A DNA stretch of 64,000 nt from Sycon ciliatum (Eukaryota > Porifera > Calcarea > Leucosolenida > Sycettidae): the NCBI RefSeq assembly GCF_964019385.1, contig NC_088647.1, forward strand, positions 7,836,179 through 7,900,178, read 5' to 3'. Numbering within the stretch: position 1 is the stretch's first letter; each line of letters starts with the position of its first letter. Under the pieces are notes generated by a model. That model searched no databases. It was not told where the DNA came from and was given only the letters and a program-made list of their open reading frames with translations. Made by a program: the position numbers and the translations under genes. Shown piece after piece: positions 22,606 through 33,261 of this stretch.

Positions 22606-23260
22606 CTTTCCTTTGTTGGTGACACCACCCCAGGCTACAACTGCGGGCGGATGGTGGGTGTCGGGGCACGGTGTTGCCACAATCACTGTGGTCAGTGTGA
22701 TCCGTGTTTCAGGTCAGTGGTGGGTTTTAGCTCACTGCAGCCAAAGCGATCATGTTGCAAGTCAAGCCGAGGGTTCCAGCTGCACAACTGCAACAAATGG
22801 ATTCAAGAAAAGTCTAGATCTTGCTAGGACGTTGATGCGAGCAGCGCCTCAGCCAAACTCTCCATGTCTGTCGGCCCCTCACACGAGGGGACATGTAACC
22901 GGAAACGGCAATGTTCAGGACAAGACAAGACAGGAAGTGTGTTCCGGCCGCGGGACATGCTGTTGTTGCTGGTTTCGCAGCAGAGGAGCTTTGGCCGGCC
23001 ACACGTGCATCCCTAGATTGCCTTCACTCCCCCATCCGCTACTGGACTCTGCCTCGGTGATCAGGCAGGCACCAGGGACATCTGCTTTTCCTTCGTTCGG
23101 TCGCTGTCCGTCTTGTGAAGAGAGATCAATTTACAACTGACGGCAGCAGGACCACAACAGACAACGGGCATCGGTCATTTTGCACTCACTGAGGTGGGTC
23201 CTCCTCCTGATCCGGCGTCCTCCTGGAGTCTGTTCTTTTCCCATTGCCATTGGGGTTGCG

Positions 23261-23575
23261 TGCCTGGGAGACTGCATAGTCGGATTCGGCAGCTGGTCCA
23301 TGTGTGTGTGTGCGTGCGCGTGCACGCGTGCCTGGGAGACTGCATAATCGGATTCGGCAGCTGGTTCATGTGTATGTGCGCACGCGCGCGCGCGCGTGTG
23401 TGGATGTGCACGCATGCCTGAGAGACTGTATAGTTGGATTCGGCAGCTGGTTCGTGTGTGTGCCCGTGCGCGCGTGTCTGGGAGACTGCATAGTCAGATT
23501 CGGCAGCTAGCTGCTGCATGTGTGTGTGTGTGTGCGCATGCGCACGCGTGTGGGTGCGCGCGTATGCGTGTATGT
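23261..23575. repeat. tandem repeat with Z-DNA-prone spacers
   Basis: Four copies of a roughly 40-base module (GGGAGACTGCATAGTCGGAT followed by TCGGCAGCTGGT) start near 23264, 23333, 23417 and 23478. They alternate with (TG/CG)n tracts of variable length, so unit length varies from about 60 to 85 bases. Confidence 0.75.
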
Positions 23576-24848
23576 ATGTGGCATCATCTTATATCGGTAG
23601 TTATCTGTGTATTACTGTGTACTGCGGTGGACTGCGATAGCACACATTATGTGCCAAGATGTGCACCTAGCTGGTGATTTCCAACTGTGTTATGTTGAGT
23701 GGAAAATGAGCAATGACAGATAGTTTTTGGTACTGTATGAGTGTGTTAGGCAATCAATAGCCAATTCCAACCTCTTGCATTGGCTGTCAGGTTGGATAGG
23801 ATCAGCGCGTGCATTTACAACAGTGGTGACGTACTTCCTATTGTACTACCGTAACTTAGTGTCACATTAGCTTCAGTGTTCATATCATTCTATACTGGAG
23901 TATTCTACGTACACGTATTCAGTAATGGAGTGGTTATTATAAATATACTTCACTCACCAATTCATTGCTTGCTATTATCTACAAGTCCAATTCCAGTATG
24001 ATGAAGTCAAGAGGCAATTTATCCAGCCAAGTAGAGGAACTTGGGATACGAAATCCAAGAGAAATCATTAGGGTATTCTCAGTTCAGCCATTCACGAATG
24101 TAATTGTTATTCTTCAACGCAAACTGAGTAATATTTGACCTTGAACAGGATGAAAAGAAGTTCATGCTCGGGGCAGAGTCCGCCATTCGCTCCAGAAGGT
24201 TACTCACTACAGTCTTCTACGCCTAGGAAGTGGTGAACAAATATCTCGAGAGGTATTAATTTAGGACATTCTTTGAAGTCAGTTTAGTTCTGAACGAATG
24301 CATTGCCATTGTAACTTTGCTGCAGTTTGCATGCATGATCCGGATTGATAATTCTCAGCGGTAAAAAATTCAAATCTAGTTTTGTGCACTGGTTTCCGCG
24401 TTATGTGCACTCGTGGAATCTGCTCATGGCTTCAAAAAATGAGAATCCGTGAACAAGCGCAAAAAAATCAAGTGAAGAAGGCGAAAATGGCCGCTGCTGT
24501 CAGTGAGCAAAGTTGGATGTTTGGCGTCTTCTGTGACCTCCCTGGATCAGTTTCGAATTGTCCAACAAGTGGAAATCGCTTCAGGATACCATCCTGAAGC
24601 GGTGTGCTGAAGGACGATTTGTCCCTCTCTGGGTGCAACGGTCGATGCTAAAACAGCCGATTCTGAGATTTGGCTCACGGACTATCATATTTAACTGCTT
24701 ATGCCAGTTATGGGTTGCGGAGTTGAACGGTGCCTACTGCAGCATGGTTACTGTATGAGTAGGTGATGGTGCAACGGTTGCGCAATCAGGATTCATGAGG
24801 TAATCGTTCTGGAATTTGAAATACTGACTGTTTGTCGTGATAAATCTA
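23576..24848. other. no gene seen
   Basis: Gene-free sequence without a recognised repeat family. A small palindrome, GCTTCAGGATACCATCCTGAAGC, lies at about 24579-24601. Confidence 0.45.
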
Positions 24849-24989
24849 ATATAATATTGACTTCGTACTTGGTCAGTATAGGAAATAAAAACCTCGTAAA
24901 AGACCTCGGCTTCGCCTCGGTCTTTTATTCGGCTTTTATTTCCATTACATGTATTGACCTCGTACCCAGTCAATATTAGATACATACTT
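24849..24989. repeat. MITE-like foldback
   Basis: Ends are inverted copies of a TAATATTGAC(T/C)(T/G)...GTAC sequence, and the centre contains a smaller palindrome around GACCGAGGCGAAGCC. Related ends occur in the hairpin at 18171-18236. Confidence 0.55.
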
Positions 24990-25024
24990 CAGTAATAAAA
25001 TTCCTGTACATATACTGGTATTCC

Positions 25025-25326
25025 ATTTTGTGATTACTCTCTTTGTATTCGATTATGTCCTGGCCTCCTCCATCGTTCTGCTTATTTCTTCGTGTCTAAG
25101 TTTCTGCCTCGACTTTCAATATACCCTGGCCTCTTCCATCGTTCTGCTTATTTCTGTTCGTCTCTCAGTTTCTGCCTCGGCTTTCAGTATTTTTGCTTTG
25201 GTTTTTACTCCGCTTCGGTCTTCATTGCGTTGGCCATTTATCTATTCTTTTCTCATCACCCTTGGTCTCTTTTGGCCCGGTGATGGCGTTCTTACCTCAT
25301 GTCATGACAAAAATAAAATAAAATAA
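25025..25326 (+). mobile_element. 3' end of a LINE-like element
   Basis: A Leu-rich frame ends shortly before CATGTCATGACAAA and a tail of AAAATA repeats (about 25306-25326). Terminal short A-rich tandem repeats of this kind mark 3' ends of CR1/L2-type non-LTR retrotransposons. No reverse transcriptase motif remains, so the copy is heavily 5'-truncated. Confidence 0.45.
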
Positions 25327-26412
25327 ATTCGACGGGGTTCGCGTACCGGGCAGGTCAAGAACAAGGAGTCGTACAACTCCCTGGTCAAGAACCACCTTTC
25401 CGCTTCCGTGGGACGCCACCACCCCATGATCAGGCGTCAGATGCGGCTCCTAAACGGTGGGAGGAGGGTAAATCAGATCCACCAACCTGTCATGACAGCG
25501 TGAGTGAAATGAAGCCAAATCCATAATAATAACACAGTTGCGCGTAATGGAACATTTATATTGTGCAATACTAATGTTCGGTCCGCTGCGGTCTCTTGAT
25601 GAATCTTGACAATGAATAATAGCATCCAGCAAATACTCTTGAGCTTGAAGGTACACTTTGCACACTTGTAGTTGTCATTCGACCATCGATTCAAGCAATG
25701 TAGTGGTCCAGAGCTCGCCTCCCATGGCGTGAATATCTTTTCCGAGGTCCGACATAATCATAATAATTATCTTCATTTGACTGAGGTACATCAGCCTCTT
25801 TTACGGGCAAAGTCAACACAATGAATGATGATGACGTGATCGCAGACCTAAGCATTAATGTGTGTGTGTGGGACAGCACAATGCACACTGACACTTGTGA
25901 CAGCAAGACAGCTGGCATCTTCGGAACGTTACTTCACGGAAGTGAGTCCTAACGGTTTCTCCGAGCCCTGGGCCTGGTCGGGCCGCGGCCCGCGGGAGGA
26001 ACAACGGTCAGTGTTAGGCCCCCGTGTAATATGCCGGCATTGGTTTTAGCATTTTCGGTATAATCCGCGAACCCTGCACTTTGGGCTCGTGATGCAGCAT
26101 TTTGGGGGAAACGGAGCACTTGGCCGCTGTGTATCAAAATTGAGAGAAGAAAAACTTCCCAAACAAGAACGTCACTTCCGCATTCCGTGGGTTAGCTTTT
26201 TGTTGAGTAGTTGAATTGTTTACCATGGCAGACTCGAGCAAGTCTCTTATTGAGTGTGTTTCGGATGACAGTGATGAAGATGAAGATACTGTAGAGAGCG
26301 ATTCTTGCAAAAAAAGTGAGCATTTTCCGAGCATTTTCGGCAAGGTTTACGAGAATTTCCCAAAAGCATTTTTGGCAAAGTTTCGGGCATACATGTAATA
26401 ATTATTAGTAAT

Positions 26413-26783
26413 AGGGCTTGAAAGTGCTACGTCACTCCATAGCAATGGCATAGCAACAATTTGAAAAATTCGAAAACTGGATCCACCTGGATCCAGTTTT
26501 AGGATCCACCTGGATCCAGTTTTTGTATGGATCCAAGCACATTTCAAGCGGTCTCACTCACAGCAAGGTGATGTTGCCAGTGAAACTGACTGATTTGGCT
26601 AGTGGGGGCGGGGTGACAACTGGTGGCGAAGTAAAAGTTGCACCTGCATACGACATGAGTGGGTTGCTATGCACCCACATACTGAGGCAATAGCAAAGTC
26701 ACACCTTAGTGGATCCAAAATAGAAATCTGATGTCAATTTTCTACTCCCAGGCCGTTTTTGACGTCATCACTTTCAAGCCCTA
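26413..26783. mobile_element. MITE with TAGGGCTTGAAAG ends, copy 1
   Basis: Terminal inverted repeats TAGGGCTTGAAAGTG / CACTTTCAAGCCCTA bound a roughly 370-bp element with internal repeats of TGGATCCA. A second copy lies at 32914-33261 in the same orientation. No coding capacity; probably a non-autonomous DNA transposon with a TA target. Confidence 0.75.
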
Positions 26784-27078
26784 ACACCGGGCCCTAGTCA
26801 GTGTAGTTTGGACGCAAATCGGAATCCGTGAGTTCGTCCCCTTGGCCTTGTGTTGTGATGTGAGAAAGTCTTTGTAGACCACGTAGACTACAGTCATGAT
26901 GTAGGTCTACATGTAACCATACAATCATGATGTATGGTAGATTGACCTACTACTGTCGTGGACATGGAAATCCGGTCGCACGTCTACATGTAGCCTTGTA
27001 GGCTGTGTGTAGAGCTGAGTAGCGCGGCCGAAGGGCGCTGGTTATGCAGCCGTGGGTAAGCGCCGGTAGGCTCTACAC

Positions 27079-28208
27079 ATGCGCTGCAGTCAGCTGGTCG
27101 CATCGGCCGGCGGACGTGTGCCCTGCATGCAACGGGTACCCCAGGGGTCCATACTTGGGCCGCTCCTATTTCTACTGTACGTTAATGACTTGCCAGCCAT
27201 TGTACCAAATGTAAGTCTTTTTGCTGACGACACTGCTCTGATGTGCTCCGACAGCTCGGCAGACAACCTCACGGCCTCCATGCAGTCCGGGGTCAACGCT
27301 ACAGTAACATGGATGGAAACCTGGAAACTGAAGCCTAACCTCGCCAAAACCGAGGCCATGTTCTTCTCTCCCTCGCCCCCCACTCAACTTCTGTATTTTC
27401 CTGGTCTAAATAGTACACCTATTAAAGTTGTTAACGAGCACAAGCACCTGGGCGTTATTCTCGACCGCCAACTCTCCTGGTCTCCACAAGTCCAGTCTGT
27501 GTGCAAGCGTGCGAGTGCGTCCTTAGGTATGCTACAACCCCACTGCCAACACTTGAATGATAACTGCAGAAAATTGTTCTTTAAGTCGTACATTTTGCCT
27601 ATATTTGACTATTGCGATATAGCTTGGTGCGGGTTGTCTCAGACTTTACTCCACAGACTGGAGGTACATCAACGCTTGCTTCTGAAAATTCTGTTTCGAA
27701 AAGACCAAACATTTGCCTCCCTTTGTCTTTATAAACTTGCTTCCACGCACCCTCTTCTTGCCCGACATCAGCAGCATCTTTGTATCCTTGTGCAAAAAAT
27801 CTTCCTAGCCCAAGTCCCGAAACATATTGCCAAGTACAACTGGTTTGTTACCACTAGACCAACACGCAATGCCTTATCACTGCCCCGCGCTAGTTCCTCT
27901 CTGTTTTTGAAATCCCCTTTCTTCTCAGCATACTCCCTTTGGTCTAACCTGCCTACTAGCATTAAGACATGCCAGGATATCAGGAAATTCACAGTCCAGC
28001 TTTCCACACTGTCTCATCCGAAGTGATCCCATATATTATTAATGTGCCTCCCTTTCTTTTTCTCTCCCTATCTCCTTTCCCTCTCTGACAGCATCTTTCT
28101 TTTTTTTCCCTTTTAGCTTGCCGTGGTTGGCTATCACCTGACCTCTCATGTTTATTGGCAGTCTTCGGACGGGCCAGGAGATGTTGAATAAATAAATAAA
28201 TAAATAAA
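27079..28208 (+). mobile_element. 5'-truncated non-LTR retrotransposon (reverse transcriptase fragment)
   Basis: A 315-residue open frame (27079-28026) begins inside a reverse transcriptase: VPQGSILGPLLF (palm motif), then FADDTAL (the catalytic Asp pair), LKPNLAKTEAM and HLGVILDR. It continues into the thumb/C-terminal region (YILPIFDYCDIAW, FRKDQ..., YSLWSNLP). This order is typical of jockey/CR1-type LINEs. The 3' tail is TAAATAAATAAATAAA at about 28187-28208. The N-terminal endonuclease half is missing, as expected from 5' truncation. The frame is still open, so insertion is probably fairly recent. The initial ATG is not a real start. Confidence 0.9.
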
Positions 28209-29376
28209 AACGTTCTGTACGGGCTGAGGGCGCCGGCCCCGGTCATTCGACTGGATTTCCATGTCCACGAAAGACTACACGTTCTCAAAGCTTTATTCGG
28301 GAAAACCACAAATTGCGATGCAAAATGTGAAAACCAAGCGGATTATTTCCAAAATCCATTATAGGAACCGATAAAAAATTTAAAAAAATTAAATTAAACA
28401 AAAAAATTGTACCGTGCCAATCAGCTACTCAGTACTAGTACTTCAGAAGTCACTTGCCAAGTAAAGGTTAGTTGCCAACCCACAAAGGCACAAGAAGATG
28501 CAGGCTAGTTTATTAGATGCAGCATCCTACTACTAGTACTAAAGCCGGCCAGCCTACAAACCATTATTTTTTAAAGGCGGAACTGGCCTAAGAAGGTGGA
28601 ACGTGATCCGCGGCGCAGGCAAGACGCCCGCTAGCGCTAGCCACGAAAACACGTAACAAACCACTTCAGCCGAAAGACTATTATTACTTTTAATAGTACT
28701 ATTACAATGCAGATCTACTGCATGCTACAAGTAGTATACAAATTATGTAGTAGTGGGTGCAACGGCGCGGCATCACCATGATCGCCACCCACCGACGATC
28801 GAAATCGCGATATCGACAGAAAGCAAACATTAACACAGTTGAGTTAGCTTGTTTCTGCCATTACCTGATTACACCCACGGCCACGGCATCAGTACAGTCA
28901 TGTAGCTAGAGAGTCGAGAGCTCTGTAGCTGTGTTCTTGTTACGTCCTGCAACCGGTAGCTAGAAAAACAAGAAGCGAACAAAGTGTGTTGACGACGATT
29001 TGCAGTCGCATCTGGCATGCAGCACTTTACTAGTATTCTCTAGCCTAGCCTAGCTCTGCCTCTGAGGCGCATATAATCAGCAGCATGCCTTGAGTCTTGA
29101 CCATACTCCATAGTCATGATAGTAGGGCAAACAATTTTCTAAACAGCTCTTTGGCATTTGCTGCCGGGGTGTGGTAGGTTTGGTGACACGTTGAGCTGCT
29201 GTTCGACATCCTCTCCTGATCTCGGAGCTGCGCTTGTGCCGGGTACAAAGCGTTTCAGTAGAACGTTTAGGCCGACTTGTCAGTCTCTCAACGACTTATG
29301 TAGTGTAGTGTTTCAGGCTGGCTCGAATCAAGTGTATTGAAGTGGTGTTTTGTTACGCAGATGCTATCAGTTTACT
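28209..29376. other. upstream region of the RGS-like gene
   Basis: No coding region recognised. A CAG directly before an ATG at 29361 could be an acceptor of an upstream untranslated exon, but no first exon can be shown. Confidence 0.4.
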
Positions 29377-30735
29377 ATGGACGCGGCCGCCGACATCGAC
29401 GATGGTGATGTATTCTTGCAGAACGTGGAGTTGACTGGCGATGTGTCAGTGGTCGGAGCAGCCAGCAAATCGACAGCTTCGTCAGGTACGCAATCGGACC
29501 GCTGTACAGGCGGGGACGATTTCGTCGGCAAATGCAGTGTCGGAGCTAGCGCCAGAAAGCGACGGGCGTCAAGTACCCCGGTATTGACAGCTCAGGAGGC
29601 ACTGGGTTTGAGCTTTGAAGCCTTGAACCTGCCTGACAGTGTACATAGATTCTGTCGGAATGGCATTGTGGAGGAGCAAAGCCATGGCTGTGTTCGCGAA
29701 CCATTATGCACAACGCCTGAGGCTGAGGAAGGGATCAAGACCTCAGCACTGCTAAGCAGACAGCGGCATCATGCAATAAAGAGAGAAGAGCGCTTGCCAA
29801 GCTGGAAGCAGCTGCAGCGTACACGTTCCCACTCACTGCCAAGCACATCAAGGCAGTTGGCGGCCATGACACTGTCATCAATTGATGATGCTGATCTGTA
29901 CGATGAGGTGTGTGATGATGATGAGGAGATCACTGGGCCGTTTTCCAGTATGGAACAGTTGGTGGAGAATCCTGCTCATTTTGCTTGTTTCATACGATTT
30001 CATTTTGACAACACCGACATAGAGGAGAGTGATATTGGCAGCATTCTACTCTACGTATTGCTTGACATATACCGGCGGCAGGATGCGTGGAAGAATTCCA
30101 GAGAAGTGAAGTGGTTTGTGCGTACGGTCTTGGAGACTTTCTGTGATGATGGCGCCCTGCTACGAGTGAGCCTGCGTGAAGAGCATGTATCGGCATTGAG
30201 GATGACGAGCACCGGAAAGGACGGCATGGAGGGAGTCCAGGTGGTGTTCGACATGATCACGCAGATCATGACTGGCACGAAGCACGAACAGACCTTAGCG
30301 CTGTACAGGAGCAAGCGTTCTCTAGGATTCGGTAGCCTGTATGGAGAGTCTGAGCTGTGCCGCTCGCTGACGAGTGCGGAAGGCGTGAGTACTGCTATTA
30401 AGAACATCCTGTACGCAGTGCTGAATCAGCTGTGCACAACACCACTGTCGCAGTACAGTAACCCGAAGAAGTCTCAGCAACGTCATGCTTGCATTGCTCG
30501 CATTATCCTCACGTTCCTCGTTAGTTATGGCGTGTCCGTAGGAGAGTGGATTTCCAAGTGGTCCAGCAATTTCGGAGCGTACCAGAAACACATCAAGCCC
30601 TATATGATGGCCTTCAGATCTTCGTGTTCGGAACTCACTGTTGACAAGGCCAAAGGCTCTAGAAAACCCAAGTCAAAAGTGCCTCGTTGGCTGCATCACC
30701 TGCTCCGACAGAAGTCAAAACGGGGATCTCAGTAA
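29377..30735 (+). CDS. stand-alone RGS-like (rgRGS) domain protein
   Basis: Single frame of 452 residues; the first real ATG (29377) gives MDAAADIDDG. Residues about 1-180 are low-complexity and Ser-rich. Residues about 184-390 are an RGS-like domain of the RGS-RhoGEF type (Pfam RGS-like): TGPFSSMEQLVENPAHFACF, VLLDIYRRQDAW, SKRSLGFGSLYGE, KNILYAVLNQL, RIILTFLVSYGV. It aligns throughout with residues 275-475 of the RhoGEF at 36231. A short basic tail follows and the frame ends with no C1, DH or PH. The acidic motif before the domain, which in p115-type proteins contacts G-alpha-12/13 and is needed for GAP activity, reads IDDADLYDE here but IDDEDFDEE in the RhoGEF. The likely role is binding G-alpha-12/13, with or without GAP activity. 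A downstream exon on the same transcript is possible but not seen. Confidence 0.82.
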   Translation: MDAAADIDDGDVFLQNVELTGDVSVVGAASKSTASSGTQSDRCTGGDDFVGKCSVGASARKRRASSTPVLTAQEALGLSFEALNLPDSVHRFCRNGIVEEQSHGCVREPLCTTPEAEEGIKTSALLSRQRHHAIKREERLPSWKQLQRTRSHSLPSTSRQLAAMTLSSIDDADLYDEVCDDDEEITGPFSSMEQLVENPAHFACFIRFHFDNTDIEESDIGSILLYVLLDIYRRQDAWKNSREVKWFVRTVLETFCDDGALLRVSLREEHVSALRMTSTGKDGMEGVQVVFDMITQIMTGTKHEQTLALYRSKRSLGFGSLYGESELCRSLTSAEGVSTAIKNILYAVLNQLCTTPLSQYSNPKKSQQRHACIARIILTFLVSYGVSVGEWISKWSSNFGAYQKHIKPYMMAFRSSCSELTVDKAKGSRKPKSKVPRWLHHLLRQKSKRGSQ

Positions 30736-31836
30736 CTGAGTTGCGGGTTTTCTTCGAATTCGGACTATGCCCGCTTCATCGATACCCTGGGGTTGGTTTA
30801 TGAATCAGTGTGGTGTCACTCAACGTTTGACTGTTGATAGCCATTCCATAATCACAGGACCATATCAGTTGAATATCAAAAATATTTGAGAAATGCATCG
30901 AAAGCCCTATCCGCGTGACTCTATGGAGCTGCCAGCTTGTCACCATTATCTTCATGCAGGTTTCCTGTTGATAATGGTTTATAGAAAAGATAAAGAACAA
31001 GGGAACTACAAGTTAAGCTGTAATGTCCACTAACACCACCAGTTACTAAACAATCACAATCAGCTCATGTGATAACAATGCACGACACTGACGGACGGTA
31101 CTGACGTTCTAGTGTAGTTCCTTGGTCCTTTTTCTTTTCTATAAATTTATTCTTGGCTCACCATCCGAGTCCATACTGCACTCATTGATAGAGCACATGA
31201 AACTGAAGTATGGTGTTCTTCAGCACCAGGCTAATATACATGTAACTGACTGCTACGGTAAGTGACTCACAAAGAGGCTTGAGTATCTATCTAACAGGTG
31301 AAAGGGAGCGAGTGCAGTGAGGAATGAAGTGGCAGGCAAACACTGACAAGGGAGTGATTGGGCTGAGATTCCTGGGAATGCCTTGATCTGCTCCTTTTGA
31401 ACTGAGTTCTTTGGTTCATTGCATCATTGCATGTTTTATAGCAGAAGGGTAGAACGAGTGTACACATAACGTTACTCAGAGACGTCGATGACAGAAAGCC
31501 ACCAACTGGGCAGGGGGTAGGGGTTGGAAACAACAGTCCATCTGCCTCCTCCGTTTTATGGAAGAAATGGAAGGTACTTCATTTTTGTTTTTCTCCACCG
31601 TTAAGTGGTCCATCGAGTCTTGACAGTTGACATCCTGTACACGTACACATCAGTCTGTCATGTGTGTACAATGTGCATATTGGTATTAGATAATCCAACC
31701 CTAGTACAGTACTAACGTTAGCACCATATATATTATCTAATCCAACCCTAGTATCAGTACTAGCACCAGATATATTAGATAATCCAATACTAGCACAGTA
31801 TCAGTACTTGATAAACCTTGTTATAGTTCACACATA
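30736..31836. other. intergenic with a MITE remnant
   Basis: No gene. About 30995-31147 is a diverged copy of the foldback at 42545-42743 (shared AACTACAAGTT, ATGTCCACTAACACCACCAG and TCCTTGGTCCTTTTT). Around 31685-31800 an ATATATTAGATAATCCAA motif is repeated about three times. Confidence 0.55.
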
Positions 31837-32765
31837 TTGTTGGTTTGACAGCATGAAACAAGGTGGAGGACACCGTGTTCGGAAACAGTGACCTTACTGT
31901 TGCCATCCAAGGTTGGTAGAGGCCCGGTCCGTTGGGACCATCTGAACCATATGGGTGTTGAACCCGGTTCTGACCCTCATTATGCTAGGGGAATTTTTAG
32001 ACTCCTCCTAACGTCAGTCGTGTATTCCTTGATCGCTCCTGGATGTCGTGCTGATAGTCAGACAACGGTTACTGTCACCACTATGACACTGTCGTGAGAA
32101 GGTGCTCTGTGTAGACGAGGTTGGTGATGTCCCGACGCGGAAAAAGGAGTTAAAACAATTCAGATTCGACACCGACTCATGCTGCTATCTGGTGTTCACG
32201 AGGTGTTTGTCGCGCTGGAAACGGAGCGTCTCTGTAAGTTTGTATCCCTGGTGATCATCGGTTTGTGCCTGGAGAGCACTATATAAGTGGTGCTCTTCAG
32301 GCACAATCTTCCTCAGCCTACTCAAACTTAACTGATGAGGGGTGAATTCCCCGAAACACTGTGTATTGAGCAGGGAGTGGTGCTTTCTTGCAGGTTTGCC
32401 GAGTGGACGGTTCGATGGACTTCTCGTGTGCTCTGGATGGCAGTCGTGAGTCAGTCAAGTGAGAATTCAAGTGGGCAGGAAAACCGCGAGCTTCCATGTA
32501 GGGAGCAACACACTCTTCCCGAGATTAGAATAGCTACTTTAATTTTATGACTATCAGGACGACATCTAGAGCGATCAAGGAATACACGACTGACGTTAGG
32601 AGAAGTCTAAAAACTCCCCAAGCATAATGAGGGTCAGAACTGGGTTCAACGCCCATATGGTTCAGATGGTCCCAACGGACCGGGGCTCTACCAACCGTGG
32701 ATGGTTGTAGTAAGGTCACTGTTTCCGAACACAGTGTCCTCCACCTTGTTTCATGCTGTCAAACC
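31837..32765. mobile_element. foldback element carrying a hammerhead
   Basis: Arms of about 225 bases (31837-32063 and 32545-32765) are reverse complements at high identity. The roughly 480-base centre contains a complete hammerhead ribozyme. Relatives of both arms and centre occur scattered at 61690-62830, where the order is rearranged and the ribozyme is missing. No protein-coding capacity is seen. Confidence 0.7.
32327..32370 (+). ncRNA. type I hammerhead ribozyme, complete core
   Basis: Stem I CTTAA (32327-32331) pairs with TTGAG (32366-32370), with one G-U pair. The core is CTGATGA (32332-32338). Stem II is GGGG/CCCC with a TGAATT loop, followed by GAAA (32353-32356). Stem III is ACA/TGT with a CTG loop, and the cleavage triplet is GTA, with cleavage expected after 32365. 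All invariant positions are kept; GUA is a permitted but less common triplet. The surrounding foldback differs from the other hammerhead repeats in the window. Confidence 0.8.
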
Positions 32766-32913
32766 AACAACACGTGTACATATTGTACAGTCGTGCACAT
32801 GACTGTATTTTTATGGCTGTAGGGGTTGGGAGGCGGAAACAGATGTATGATGTCAGGAGGAAAACTTCCTTCTGCCAGCGGAGAGGGCTCAACACAATAA
32901 TGTGGAGCACTAT

Positions 32914-33261
32914 AGGGCTTGAAAGTGCTACGTCACAGCATAGCAACAATTTCAAAAATTCAAAAACTGGATCCACTTGGATCCAGTTTTTGTATGGATC
33001 CAAGCACATTTCAAGCGGTCTTACCCACACTGGGCCACAGCATGGTGATGTAGCCAGTGAAACTGACCGATTTGGCTACTGGGGGTGGGGTTACAACTGG
33101 TGGCGAAATAAAAGTCACACCTGCATGCGACATGAGTGGGTTGCTATGCACCCACATACTTAGGCAATAGCAAAGTCACACCTTAGTGGATCCAAAAATA
33201 GAAATCTGATGTCAACTTACTACTCCCTGGCCGTTTTGACGTCATCACTTTCAAGCCCTAT
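32914..33261. mobile_element. MITE with TAGGGCTTGAAAG ends, copy 2
   Basis: Same family and orientation as 26413-26783, slightly shorter. It has inserted into a repeat whose uninterrupted form is seen at about 61827-61880 (…GTGGAGCACTAT…ACACACAAAA), which gives the exact insertion point and a TA target duplication. Confidence 0.78.
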
